In this document: piece after piece, positions 16,596-26,046 of the stretch
Position numbering within the stretch: position 1 is the stretch's first letter
Layout of the letters: the number at the start of each line of letters is the position of its first letter
Source: Salegentibacter lacus
GTDB taxonomy: Bacteria > Bacteroidota > Bacteroidia > Flavobacteriales > Flavobacteriaceae
Reading direction: 5' to 3'
Assembly: GCF_020164555.1 (NCBI RefSeq)
Contig: NZ_JAIQZB010000015.1
Coordinates: forward strand, 1 to 64,000
Length of the DNA: 64,000 nt
The notes under the pieces: model-generated
What the model was told of the DNA's origin: nothing
Databases searched by the model: none
What the model saw: the letters and a program-made list of their open reading frames with translations, nothing else
Program-made: the position numbers and the translations under genes

Positions 16596-19436
16596 ATGCA
16601 ACGACAATCAATTTTTAATTTCCAAATAGCCCTTTTTCTTTTTCTGTGTTTCGGCTTCTTTCAAACTGCCAAGGCTCAGAATTCTTATATAAGTTTTAAT
16701 CCGGTAGAAAATAGTTTTCCACTCAATTCAGTGACTTTATTTCTAGATTCGCAAGACCATGAGGGAGTTCATTTAGTAGCCGAAGATCTTCAAAAAGATT
16801 TTGAAAAGGTTACCGGGAACAATCCTGAGATCTCTTCGGAAGAAATCAACGGTGAGTACCCAGTAATTATAGGAACTATTGGAAATAGTAAATTGATTGA
16901 TGAATTGATTTCCAACGATAAATTAGATGTTTCAGAAATAGAAGGAAAATGGGAAAATTTCCTTATTCAGATCGTTGAAAATCCATCTTCAAATGTGGAA
17001 AAAGCATTAGTAATTGCCGGAAGCGATAAGCGCGGAACTATTTTTGGGATGTACGATCTTTCTGAAAAAATAGGAGTTTCCCCCTGGCACTGGTGGGCTG
17101 ATGTTCCGGTTAAAAGAGCTGAGGAATTGTATGTAAAACCGGGAGGTTATACATCAGGAACTCCAAAAGTAAAATACCGTGGAATTTTCCTCAACGATGA
17201 AGAACCTGCGCTTGGAAACTGGGCTCGTGAAACTTTTGGAGGTATTAACAGCGGAATGTATGAGCAGGTTTTTAAACTTATTCTACGTTTAAAAGGAAAT
17301 TACCTATGGCCGGCAATGTGGGGCAAGGCATTTTATGACGACGATCCCAAAAACCCGGAACTTGCAGATAAATACGGAGTGGTAATAGGTACTTCACACC
17401 ACGAACCCCTGATGCGTGCGCACGTTGAGTGGAGCCGCTATGGAGAGGGTGACTGGAATTATGAAACCAATCCTGAAAATCTCCGAAAATTCTGGAGAGA
17501 AGGAATGGAAAGAACAGGTGATTACGAAAGTGTTGTAACTGTTGGAATGCGTGGTGATGGCGACGAAGCAATGACGGAAGGCACAGCTATAGATTTACTG
17601 GAAACCATAGTAAAAGATCAACGAGAAATTATTGAAGATGTTACCGGGAAACCGGCGAACGAAACTCCTCAGGTTTGGGCTTTGTATAAAGAAGTTCAGG
17701 ATTATTACGATCAGGGAATGCGCGTTCCAGATGATGTTACTTTGCTCCTTGCCGATGATAACTGGGGAAACATAAGGAAATTACCAGATCCTAATGATGC
17801 ACCACGTGAGGGTGGCTATGGTATTTATTATCATTTTGATTATGTAGGCGGTCCAAGAAACTATAAATGGCTGAATACCACGCAAATTGAGCGGGTTTGG
17901 GAGCAAATGAACCTGGCTTACCAGTATGATGCTACAGAGTTATGGGTTGTAAATGTAGGTGATCTAAAACCTATGGAGTTTCCCATAAGTTTCTTTCTGG
18001 ATTTCGCGTGGGATCCTGAAGCTATAGATGCAAATGAACTGGAAGACTATGCAGCGAATTGGGCTGAAAAGCAATTCGGGAGCGAATATGCTTCGGAAAT
18101 TGCTGATATTTTAAATAAATACACCAAGTTTAATAGCCGCAGAAAACCTGAAATGTTAAGTCCGGATACTTATAGTTTAGTTAATTATAACGAAGCGGAA
18201 AATGTGGTAAAAGACTATAACCAGTTAGTAGAAAAAGCCGAGGAAATAAATAAAAAACTACCAGAAGAATATAGGGATGCTTATTTTCAATTGGTATTAT
18301 TCCCGGTAAAAGCCTCAGCTAATTTGAATGAATTGTATGTAGCTGCCGCCAAAAACCGATTATATGCAGAGCAAGGCCGTGCCGCGGCAAATTCTTATGC
18401 TGAAAAAGTAAAAGAATTATATGAAAAAGATTCAGCATTAACTGAAGAATATCACAATATCGCCGATGGCAAATGGAACCATATGATGTCGCAAAATCAT
18501 ATTGGCTATACTTACTGGCAACAACCCGAAGAACAGGTTATGCCTGAAGTTAAAACCATTGAAGTTGCTAAAAAACCTGAAATGGGTGTTGCAATTGAAG
18601 GTTCTAAAGAATCCTGGCCCTCTTCAAATGAAACGGCAAGACTGCCAGAATTTACTTCTGTGGCAGATCAAAAATATTATGTTGAAATCTTTAATAAAGG
18701 AAAAGGAACTTTCGATTTTAAAGTAAAGAAAAACGATAAATGGATTCAGGTTTCAGAAGAATCTGGTTCAGTTTCAGATCAAAAGAGAATTTCAGTTAGT
18801 ATTGATTGGAACAAAGTTCCAAAGGGAAAATCTACAGGAAATTTTAGTATTCAGCAGGGCAGAAAATCAGTTAAAATTGAAGTTCCAATCCATAACATCA
18901 GTCCTGGAAACATAAAAGGTTTTGTAGAAAGCAACAATTATATTGCTATAGAAGCTGCCAACTATAGCGAAAAAGGCAATATCGAAAAAGGATGGACTTT
19001 AGTGCCGAATTTAGGAAAAACAGGTTCTACAATAACTGCCTTTGCTAAGACTCCAACCCACGGCGAATTGTCAGAAGATAATCCATACCTGGCATACGAT
19101 TTTCATAATTTTAGCACAGGAGAAATGAAAATAGAATTCCTGCTTTCGCCTACCCTTGATTTTCATAATAAGGGAGGTCTAAGATTTGCGTATTCCATTG
19201 ACGATAACGAACCAAAAATCATCAATATGCATCAGGAGACTAAAGATGATTGGGGTACTTCTGTAGGAAATAATATTACCAGGGTGATTTCAGAACTAAA
19301 CCTGCTGGAAAAAGGAAACCATACGTTAAAGATCTGGGCTATAGACTCAGGAATTGCCCTTCAGAAAATTATTATCAGAAAAGGAGATATTAGAGAATCG
19401 TATTTAGGCCCAACTGAAAGTAAACATGTAGAATAA
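16596..19436 (+). CDS. GH115 alpha-glucuronidase
   Basis: Removes (methyl)glucuronic acid from internal as well as terminal xylose residues of glucuronoxylan, unlike GH67. 946 residues, close to the family's usual size. A signal peptide ends near AKAQ (residue 28). An N-terminal domain is followed by the catalytic barrel, with the family segments SPWHWWADVPV, YRGIFLNDEEPAL, GTSHHEPLMRAHVEW, VGMRGDGDEAM and LADDNWGN, then a helical region and a C-terminal beta-rich part (about 780-946, beginning IAIEAANYSEKG). It follows GH10 by 2 bases. Confidence 0.95.
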   Translation: MQRQSIFNFQIALFLFLCFGFFQTAKAQNSYISFNPVENSFPLNSVTLFLDSQDHEGVHLVAEDLQKDFEKVTGNNPEISSEEINGEYPVIIGTIGNSKLIDELISNDKLDVSEIEGKWENFLIQIVENPSSNVEKALVIAGSDKRGTIFGMYDLSEKIGVSPWHWWADVPVKRAEELYVKPGGYTSGTPKVKYRGIFLNDEEPALGNWARETFGGINSGMYEQVFKLILRLKGNYLWPAMWGKAFYDDDPKNPELADKYGVVIGTSHHEPLMRAHVEWSRYGEGDWNYETNPENLRKFWREGMERTGDYESVVTVGMRGDGDEAMTEGTAIDLLETIVKDQREIIEDVTGKPANETPQVWALYKEVQDYYDQGMRVPDDVTLLLADDNWGNIRKLPDPNDAPREGGYGIYYHFDYVGGPRNYKWLNTTQIERVWEQMNLAYQYDATELWVVNVGDLKPMEFPISFFLDFAWDPEAIDANELEDYAANWAEKQFGSEYASEIADILNKYTKFNSRRKPEMLSPDTYSLVNYNEAENVVKDYNQLVEKAEEINKKLPEEYRDAYFQLVLFPVKASANLNELYVAAAKNRLYAEQGRAAANSYAEKVKELYEKDSALTEEYHNIADGKWNHMMSQNHIGYTYWQQPEEQVMPEVKTIEVAKKPEMGVAIEGSKESWPSSNETARLPEFTSVADQKYYVEIFNKGKGTFDFKVKKNDKWIQVSEESGSVSDQKRISVSIDWNKVPKGKSTGNFSIQQGRKSVKIEVPIHNISPGNIKGFVESNNYIAIEAANYSEKGNIEKGWTLVPNLGKTGSTITAFAKTPTHGELSEDNPYLAYDFHNFSTGEMKIEFLLSPTLDFHNKGGLRFAYSIDDNEPKIINMHQETKDDWGTSVGNNITRVISELNLLEKGNHTLKIWAIDSGIALQKIIIRKGDIRESYLGPTESKHVE

Positions 19437-19458
19437 TCGTATTTGTACTAGAACTACT

Positions 19459-20862
19459 ATGAAAAATTTCATCCTTGTTTTTATATTATTGTTCTCGGTT
19501 CAGACATTTTTTAGTCATAATAAAAACGACGTGTCTCATTCTGACGAACTAAAACCCCGGGTAATAATCTTAACCGATATCTCTACTTGGGAAACAGACG
19601 ATAGCGAGTCTTTGGTAAGGCTGTTTACCCACGCCGATCTCCTGGAAATTGAAGCTATAATTTATACAACAGGTTACAGTCTTGAAGAAACGAGAGATGA
19701 TTTTTTCGAATTAATACAAGAGCGAATTGATGCCTACGAAAAAGATCTACCAAATCTTATGAAAAGGTCAAATCAATCAGGGTTTGTAGATAATGAAAAT
19801 CAACAAAAAATAGGATACTGGCCCAGCGCTGAATATTTGCGTGAACGTAGCATGTTTGGAAGTGAAAAAAGAGGTATTGGCGAGATTGGCGAAAACAATG
19901 CTTCAGAAGGAAGCAATAAAATTATTGAACTGGCCAATGAAGATGATAACCGGCCCTTATGGGTTTTGCTTTGGGGCGGAGGTAACACCCTGGCCCAAGC
20001 TATATGGCAGGTTCAACAAGAGGGAACCCCCGAAGAATTAAAAACCTTTCTACATAAAATCCCGACTTATGCAATTACAGACCAGGATAGATCTTATAAA
20101 GAAGGAACTCCTTTTGATACAAGTTCACAACAGTGGATTCGAAGAGAATTTAGGGAAGATCTCATGTATCTTTGGGATGAATGTGCCTGGAAATTCCAGA
20201 ACGCTACCGGAAAAGATAATTGGGATGAGTATGCAGAACATATTCAAGGGCATGGAAATCTGGGAGAGCTTTATCCAAAATATAAATTTGGCGTTGAAGG
20301 CGATACGCCGTCTTTTTTACATGTCTTACCTAATGGCTTAAACAATCCTTTAGCTCCTGGCCATATTGGTTGGGGAGGCTATTTTGAGTGGGGTTTAGGA
20401 ACAGATGAAAGCACTTATGCCTATATAAATCACGAAGGAGAAGCTAAAGACATTTGTGAAAAATATGAAGATTATTTCTATCCGGCGACCTTTAATAATT
20501 TTATAGCCCGAATGGATTGGGCTAAAAAAGGTGAAGGTAATCGAAATCCGATTATAATCCTTAATGAGGATGAAGGCCTTGAACCTATACGTATTGAAGG
20601 AAAAGAAGGAGAATCTATTAAGCTAGATGCTTCGGAATCATATGATTTGGAAAATAATGAATTAAGCTTTAAATGGTTCATGCTGCCAGAAGCTTCAACC
20701 TATAAAAAAGATATCGCTATAAGCAATACCACTGGTTCCAAAATAACAATTAATATTCCTTCTGATTTGGGGGATAAAAGTATTCATATAATTTGTGAAG
20801 TAACAGATCATGGATCTCCGAAACTTACAAGTTATCGACGAATCATTATAAACCCAAAATAA
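19459..20862 (+). CDS. DUF1593 protein, nucleoside-hydrolase-like
   Basis: 467 residues with a signal peptide (to about residue 20). The N-terminal domain (about 33-340) is of the nucleoside-hydrolase-like DUF1593 type: VIILTDISTWETDDSESL resembles the Asp-rich calcium/ribose site of nucleoside hydrolases. The C-terminal part (about 365-467, SIKLDASESYDLENNELSFKW) is an Ig-like domain. The family is common in polysaccharide loci of Bacteroidota but its substrate is not settled. Co-transcription with GH115 suggests a role on a glucuronoxylan fragment, for example a pentose linkage. This is inference. Confidence 0.85.
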   Translation: MKNFILVFILLFSVQTFFSHNKNDVSHSDELKPRVIILTDISTWETDDSESLVRLFTHADLLEIEAIIYTTGYSLEETRDDFFELIQERIDAYEKDLPNLMKRSNQSGFVDNENQQKIGYWPSAEYLRERSMFGSEKRGIGEIGENNASEGSNKIIELANEDDNRPLWVLLWGGGNTLAQAIWQVQQEGTPEELKTFLHKIPTYAITDQDRSYKEGTPFDTSSQQWIRREFREDLMYLWDECAWKFQNATGKDNWDEYAEHIQGHGNLGELYPKYKFGVEGDTPSFLHVLPNGLNNPLAPGHIGWGGYFEWGLGTDESTYAYINHEGEAKDICEKYEDYFYPATFNNFIARMDWAKKGEGNRNPIIILNEDEGLEPIRIEGKEGESIKLDASESYDLENNELSFKWFMLPEASTYKKDIAISNTTGSKITINIPSDLGDKSIHIICEVTDHGSPKLTSYRRIIINPK

Positions 20863-20919
20863 TCAATAGGTAAAAAAAGTAGTATATTAATCGGTGTAAA
20901 CCCTATTAACCAAACGACG

Positions 20920-22254
20920 ATGAGCAACCTCCCAAGACGAAAATTTTTACAACAAACAACTTTAGCTGCCGCAGGCTTAAGTTTATCGGGATCACTCCTG
21001 GCAAACCCAATTTCCATTTTTTCAGCCAATGACACTATTAATTTTGGAGTAATTGGTTGCAAAGGTATGGGATGGGCAAATATGCAGGCACATTTAAAAT
21101 TACCTAATGTAAGTTGCGTAGCACTGGCAGATATTGACCAGCGTGTTTTAGATGAAAGATCGGCCCAGGTAAAAGAAATTAGTGGCAAATCGCCCAAACA
21201 GTATAAAGATTATCGCAAAATGTTGGAAAACAAAGATATTGACGCGGTAATTATAGGAACACCAGACCATTGGCATTGCTTAAACATGGTAGACGCCCTG
21301 CAGGCTGATAAACACGTATATGTAGAAAAACCTCTGGCTAATAGTATTGAGGAATGTAATGTAATGCTTAGCGCCGGTAAAAAATACAATAAGTTAGTAC
21401 AGGTTGGGCAATGGCAACGTAGTGGTAAACACTACGATGATGCCATAAAATATGTGCAATCGGGCAAACTTGGCCAAATTCGTTTAGTGAAATGCTGGGC
21501 ATACCAGGGCTGGATGAACCCGGTTCCGGTTAAACCTAACTCAACTCCTCCGGAAGGAGTAGATTATAAAATGTGGTTGGGCCCTGCACCAGAAAGGCCA
21601 TTTAATGAAAATAGATTTCATTTTAATTTTAGATGGTTTTGGGATTATGCCGGTGGCTTAATGACAGATTGGGGCGTGCACGAAATTGATATCGCACTTT
21701 ATGCCATGGGCGCAAAAGCACCAAAATCTATTTTAGCTTCTGGAGGAAAATTTGCTTATCCCGACGATGCTTCTGAAACCCCTGACACCCTCCAAACCGT
21801 TTACGAATTTGAAGATTTTAATCTCTTGTGGGAGCACGCTACCGGTATAGATAGCGGGAACTACGGAAGAACAGAAGGCATTGCTTTTATTGGCAATAAC
21901 GGCACCCTGGTTGTTAACAGGGGCGGTTGGGAAGTTATTCCTGAAGGAGAGAATAAAAATGATGAGTGGGTGACCAAAACGGAAAAGATAGATTTAATTT
22001 CTCCAGAAGGAAATGCACTTGAAAATCACGCCAAAAACTTCGTATCGGCTATAAGGGCGAACGATAGATCAAAACTTACTTGCGGCATAGAAACCGGAAG
22101 TATTGCTGCAATTACCGCGCATATGGGAAATATAGCCTATAAAACCGGAAAAAAATTATACTGGAATTCAGACACCGAATCATTTAACGATACAGAGGCA
22201 GATGCAATGTTGAAAGCAAATTATCATAATGGCTGGAAATTGCCGCAAGTCTAA
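20920..22254 (+). CDS. Gfo/Idh/MocA-family oxidoreductase, Tat-exported
   Basis: 444 residues. The N-terminus has a twin-arginine signal (LPRRKFLQQTTLAAAG). Next come a Rossmann domain (INFGVIGCKGMGWANMQ) and the family's EKP motif in VYVEKPLANS, which holds the Lys used in the active site. The C-terminal alpha/beta domain includes DWGVHEIDIALYAMG. Export with a bound NAD(P) cofactor is typical of the Tat-dependent members, some of which act as NAD-dependent glycosidases or sugar epimerases. It is the last gene of the rightward operon, 57 bases after the DUF1593 gene. The substrate is unknown. Confidence 0.9.
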   Translation: MSNLPRRKFLQQTTLAAAGLSLSGSLLANPISIFSANDTINFGVIGCKGMGWANMQAHLKLPNVSCVALADIDQRVLDERSAQVKEISGKSPKQYKDYRKMLENKDIDAVIIGTPDHWHCLNMVDALQADKHVYVEKPLANSIEECNVMLSAGKKYNKLVQVGQWQRSGKHYDDAIKYVQSGKLGQIRLVKCWAYQGWMNPVPVKPNSTPPEGVDYKMWLGPAPERPFNENRFHFNFRWFWDYAGGLMTDWGVHEIDIALYAMGAKAPKSILASGGKFAYPDDASETPDTLQTVYEFEDFNLLWEHATGIDSGNYGRTEGIAFIGNNGTLVVNRGGWEVIPEGENKNDEWVTKTEKIDLISPEGNALENHAKNFVSAIRANDRSKLTCGIETGSIAAITAHMGNIAYKTGKKLYWNSDTESFNDTEADAMLKANYHNGWKLPQV

Positions 22255-22273
22255 AAAGTTATTTTTCTTTAAG

Positions 22274-23173
22274 TTACCAACGAACCCCTTTTACATTCAT
22301 CTCCAGGCTATAAATTGATTCTTGAGCAGTGATAAAAAGGGTTTGTTGATTTTTACCGCCAAAGGTCACATTGGCTGTCCAATCTTTATCGATTGGAATA
22401 TGTTGAATTTTCTTCCCGGATTTATCGAAAATCGTCACTCCATTTCCGGTAAGGTAAATATTGCCCCCGCTGTCTATGGTCATCCCGTCTGATCCCAATT
22501 CCGTAAATAGTTTTTTATCCGAAAGGCTTCCATCCGGATTAATTTTATAGGAATAGGTTTTGTTGTCACCAATATCTGCGATATAGAGCTTTTTTCCATC
22601 AGGAGTCCCTATAATGCCGTTGGGTTTTACAAGATCTTCAACTCCAATACTTATTTCGCCTTGTAAATTTACATAATAAACACGTTCTTCTTCAATTTCC
22701 CTTTCGGTGCGCTCCCAGTAATCACGTTGATAATAAGGATCGGTAAAGTAAAACCCACCATCGGAAGCAATCCATAAATCATTTGGTCCGTTTAAGCGGT
22801 CTTCTTCATAAGAATCGATTAAAACCTCAACGTCTTTTTCAGGACTAATTTTCCATATTTCAGAATTTTCATCGGCAGCAGCTAAAAGGCTTCCATCGTA
22901 ATCAAAATAAAGTCCGTTTGCCCGGCCCGCATCTTCCATAAATACCGAAATGGAACCATCGTTTGCAGACCACCTATGAATTCTATTGTTCGGCTGATCG
23001 GTAAAATATACATTCCCTTCAGCATCTGAAGCGGGACCTTCAGTAAACTCAAAATCGTTTGAAATAAGCTCAGGTTGACGCCCTTCTTTAATCAATTTCT
23101 TTTGAGAGTTACAGGAGATCAATCCTAATGCAAGAATTAAAAACAATAAAAGATTTAGTTTCATAGTATCCAT
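22274..23173 (-). CDS. SMP-30/gluconolactonase-family lipoprotein
   Basis: 299 residues, six-bladed propeller of the SMP-30/gluconolactonase family, predicted to open sugar lactones in the periplasm. Lipoprotein signal GLISC. Metal-site residues are visible as Glu in EFTEGPASD, Asn in LNGPNDLW and Asp in IADIGDN. Two starts are possible, 23173 (MDTMKLN) and 23164, and the second gives a more typical lipoprotein signal. The gene begins directly behind a terminator (23174-23208). A lactonase fits with oxidation products of sugars made by a nearby dehydrogenase, but the pathway is not clear. Confidence 0.87.
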   Translation of the reverse strand: MDTMKLNLLLFLILALGLISCNSQKKLIKEGRQPELISNDFEFTEGPASDAEGNVYFTDQPNNRIHRWSANDGSISVFMEDAGRANGLYFDYDGSLLAAADENSEIWKISPEKDVEVLIDSYEEDRLNGPNDLWIASDGGFYFTDPYYQRDYWERTEREIEEERVYYVNLQGEISIGVEDLVKPNGIIGTPDGKKLYIADIGDNKTYSYKINPDGSLSDKKLFTELGSDGMTIDSGGNIYLTGNGVTIFDKSGKKIQHIPIDKDWTANVTFGGKNQQTLFITAQESIYSLEMNVKGVRW

Positions 23174-23208
23174 AAAAAAGCCTTTCTCTAAAGATAAAGA
23201 AAGGCTTT
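23174..23208 (-). terminator. Rho-independent terminator behind the aldo/keto reductase
   Basis: A perfect 11-bp stem (23177-23187 and 23198-23208) with a 10-base loop, followed on the minus strand by a T-run at 23174-23179. The T-run touches the first possible start codon of the SMP-30 gene. Confidence 0.75.
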
Positions 23209-23228
23209 CAGATTAATTTAATTTTAGA

Positions 23229-24233
23229 CTACCATCTATGGTGAATATCCTGTTTTAGATATTCATCATAGATTTTATTCATTTCTTTAATTTTTTCGCT
23301 GCTTAGCTCTGTCCTGTCATAGATAGATAGGTTGGACAGCAATTGCTCTTCTTTTGAAGCCCCGGGAATGGTACAACTAACTTCCGGGAATTTTAAAATC
23401 CACTGTAAAGCTATTGGAGCTAAATTTTGAACTTCCGGGAACAACTTTTTAAGCTCTTCGACGGCTTTTAGACCGCGATCGAAGTCTATTCCTGAAAAGG
23501 TTTCTCCTTTATCGAAAGCTTCTCCATTTCGATTAAAATTCCGGTGATCTTCTTTATCAAAACTGGCATCTTTATCAAACTTTCCGGTTAACAATCCGCT
23601 GGCAAGGGGCACACGGGCTATAATCCCGATATCCTTCTTTTTTGCCTGCTGAAAGAAAAGCTCTGAAGGACGCTGCCTGAATAAATTAAATATAATTTGA
23701 ACGGTTTCTACATTATCATATTCAATCGCTTTTAAAGCTTCTTCAACTTTTTCAACACTAACACCAAAATGCAATATTTTACCCTGATCTTTTAATTTCT
23801 GGAAGGTTTCAAAGATCTCGGGGCGATAATATACATCGGTGGGTGGACAGTGCAACTGGATTAAATCCAGCGCTTCAAAACCGGTTCTTTTAAGACTTTC
23901 TTCTACATAACCGGTAAGGGCTTCTGGCGTATAATTTTCTGCAGTATGCGGATTAATTTGTCTTCCACATTTGGTGGCCACATAAATACGCTCAGACCTG
24001 GAACGAACAACCCTACCTACAGCTGCTTCACTCAAGCCCGCTTCGTAGACATCTGCCGTGTCAATAAAATTAATTCCTTTGTCAATGGCGGTATTAATGG
24101 TTTTTTCAGCGGTTTTATCGCTAAAATCCGATCCCCATTTTCCACCTATTTGCCAGGTTCCGAGAGAAATTTCTGAAATCTCAAAACCTGTTTTTCCTAA
24201 TTTCCTATAATTCATATACTTTCTTTCTTTCAA
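23229..24233 (-). CDS. Aldo/keto reductase
   Basis: Cytoplasmic NAD(P)H-dependent oxidoreductase of 334 residues with the AKR barrel. The catalytic Asp/Tyr lie in FIDTADVYEAG, Lys in YVATKCG and the His equivalent in LIQLHCPP. The C-terminal cofactor site is SCTIPGASKEEQL. It is 15 bases downstream of the gapN-like gene. Such enzymes reduce sugars or sugar aldehydes. In this context pentose or uronate-derived aldehydes are plausible, but no specific substrate can be assigned. Confidence 0.9.
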   Translation of the reverse strand: MKERKYMNYRKLGKTGFEISEISLGTWQIGGKWGSDFSDKTAEKTINTAIDKGINFIDTADVYEAGLSEAAVGRVVRSRSERIYVATKCGRQINPHTAENYTPEALTGYVEESLKRTGFEALDLIQLHCPPTDVYYRPEIFETFQKLKDQGKILHFGVSVEKVEEALKAIEYDNVETVQIIFNLFRQRPSELFFQQAKKKDIGIIARVPLASGLLTGKFDKDASFDKEDHRNFNRNGEAFDKGETFSGIDFDRGLKAVEELKKLFPEVQNLAPIALQWILKFPEVSCTIPGASKEEQLLSNLSIYDRTELSSEKIKEMNKIYDEYLKQDIHHRW

Positions 24234-24248
24234 TTTACAAAAACCTCA

Positions 24249-25826
24249 TTACAAGATATAATCTGTACTTACAAAATTAGAGGTTTTTGAGTTTAATAAT
24301 TTCTGTAAGATCTCATTATTGTAATCATTATCTTTTGAAGCCACAAAAGTTCTAATACTGAAAGATCGCAATGCATCATGAACACTTAAAGTACTTACCG
24401 CTGAATCCTTTCTTCCCGTAAATGGAAACACATCTGGCCCACGCTGGCACGAACTATTAAGATTAACGCGACATACCAAATTTACCAGTGTATCAATAAG
24501 CGGGGCGATTTCCTGAATATCCTTACCGAATAAACTTACCTGCTGGCCGTAGCTTGATTCGGCCATTTCATCTAAAATTTCCTGAATATCTGTAAAAGGT
24601 TTAATAGGAACTACAGGGCCAAATTGTTCTTCCTGGTAAACTCGCATTTTTTTGTTTACCGGAAAAAGAACTGCCGGATAGATATAATTCTCTGAAACTT
24701 CACCGCCTTTTTCATTTAAGATTTCAGCGCCTTTTTCTTTTGCATCATCAATGAGTTCTTTTATATAATCAGGCTTATCAGCTTCAGGCAAAGGAGTAAG
24801 CTTTACGCCTTCTTCCCATGGATTTCCAAATTTTAAAGCATCTACTTTTTTAGCAAAACGCTTATTAAATTCCTCCCTTACATCTTCGTGAACATAAATT
24901 ATTTTGAGCGCCGTACACCGCTGCCCGTTAAAGGATAAAGAACCTGAAATACACTCTTCAATAGCCAGATCTAAATCGGCATCTGGTAAAATAATGGCCG
25001 GATTTTTAGCCTCTAAACCTAAAACCAAACGTAAGCGGTTTTTATATGGATGCTGATCCTGCAGAGCGATAGCCGATTTACTATTGCCAATAAGCGCTAA
25101 CACATCAATTTTTCCTGCCGCCATTATAGGCGCTGCTACTTCCCTACCGCGACCATAAATCACATTTACCACGCCGGGCGGAAAGCTATTTTTAAATGCT
25201 TCCAGAAGTGGGGAAATTAATAAAACTCCATTTTTTGCAGGTTTAAAAATCACTGTGTTTCCCATGATAAGGGCCGGAATCAACAATGCAAAAGTTTCAT
25301 TTAAAGGATAATTATATGGTCCCAGACATAAAACTACGCCAAGAGGCCCGCGGCGAATATGAGCGTGAATACCATCACGTTTAAAGAATTTAGCACTGTC
25401 ACGGTCTAATTGCTTATAATCTTCAATAGTATCATTAATATATTCTACCGTCCGATCAAATTCTTTACGGGAATCTGGGAGCGATTTGCCAATTTCCCAC
25501 ATTAAATATTTTACAACCTCTTCCCGGTTGGTTTGCATTTCGGCTACAAAATTCTGCATACAGGAAATTCGTTCTGAAACTTTCATAGTAGGCCAGTCTC
25601 CCTGCCCTTTTGCATAAGCTTTACACGCAGAATCTAAAACTTCCAGAGCAGAATCTTTATCCATATGCGGGATAGTACCCAATAAAGTTGGTTTATAATT
25701 TTCGGTGGAAGAAATTGTGGAGTAAACCTCATCAGTCTGTCCATTCCAATTAATTAATTTTCCATTACTCAGGTATTGCTGTTGATGGAGCAAATTAGTA
25801 ATCTGAAATTCCTGTGGTATTTTCAT
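24249..25826 (-). CDS. gapN: NADP-dependent glyceraldehyde-3-phosphate dehydrogenase-like aldehyde dehydrogenase
   Basis: 525-residue aldehyde dehydrogenase. The catalytic Cys lies in [10 protein letters not shown], the general-base Glu in GLEAKNPAI, and the C-terminal block has [16 protein letters not shown]. The GQRCTA context and this C-terminal block match non-phosphorylating, NADP-linked glyceraldehyde-3-phosphate dehydrogenases (GapN). Oxidising the glyceraldehyde-3-phosphate produced by KDPG aldolase would give 3-phosphoglycerate and NADPH, usable by reductases in the island. Other aldehydes (for example 2-ketoglutarate semialdehyde in oxidative pentose routes) cannot be excluded. Confidence 0.82.
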   Translation of the reverse strand: MKIPQEFQITNLLHQQQYLSNGKLINWNGQTDEVYSTISSTENYKPTLLGTIPHMDKDSALEVLDSACKAYAKGQGDWPTMKVSERISCMQNFVAEMQTNREEVVKYLMWEIGKSLPDSRKEFDRTVEYINDTIEDYKQLDRDSAKFFKRDGIHAHIRRGPLGVVLCLGPYNYPLNETFALLIPALIMGNTVIFKPAKNGVLLISPLLEAFKNSFPPGVVNVIYGRGREVAAPIMAAGKIDVLALIGNSKSAIALQDQHPYKNRLRLVLGLEAKNPAIILPDADLDLAIEECISGSLSFNGQRCTALKIIYVHEDVREEFNKRFAKKVDALKFGNPWEEGVKLTPLPEADKPDYIKELIDDAKEKGAEILNEKGGEVSENYIYPAVLFPVNKKMRVYQEEQFGPVVPIKPFTDIQEILDEMAESSYGQQVSLFGKDIQEIAPLIDTLVNLVCRVNLNSSCQRGPDVFPFTGRKDSAVSTLSVHDALRSFSIRTFVASKDNDYNNEILQKLLNSKTSNFVSTDYIL

Positions 25827-25883
25827 AATTTAAATTTAAAAAGCTGGTTCAATAAGAGTTAGTTTTAAAATATTTTCTGATTA

Positions 25884-25939
25884 TTAAAAAAGCAACTATA
25901 ACTGGGAAGAAAACTACAGTTTCATCCCGATTACAGTTG
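25884..25939 (-). terminator. Hairpin with T-run between the hydrolase and gapN genes
   Basis: On the minus strand a 15-position stem (25925-25939 with 25893-25907) has two G-U pairs and one mismatch, then CTTTTTT. It lies between the alpha/beta hydrolase stop and the gapN start. The plus strand also has a T-rich tail after the hairpin. Confidence 0.55.
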
Positions 25940-26006
25940 TTTTTGTTGATTCTTTTTCTTTGCCAGAAACGGTTAAGAAAAGGCTTTCAGGCATTTAAAA
26001 TTACAT

Positions 26007-26046
26007 AAAAAAACCCTCTGATCATTCTTGAGAATTGGATAAGAGG
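26007..26046 (-). terminator. Terminator overlapping the 3' end of the alpha/beta hydrolase gene
   Basis: On the minus strand CCTCT/AGAGG and an inner ATTCT/AGAAT stem are followed by GGG and seven T. The hairpin includes the last codons and the stop of the hydrolase gene. Confidence 0.5.
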
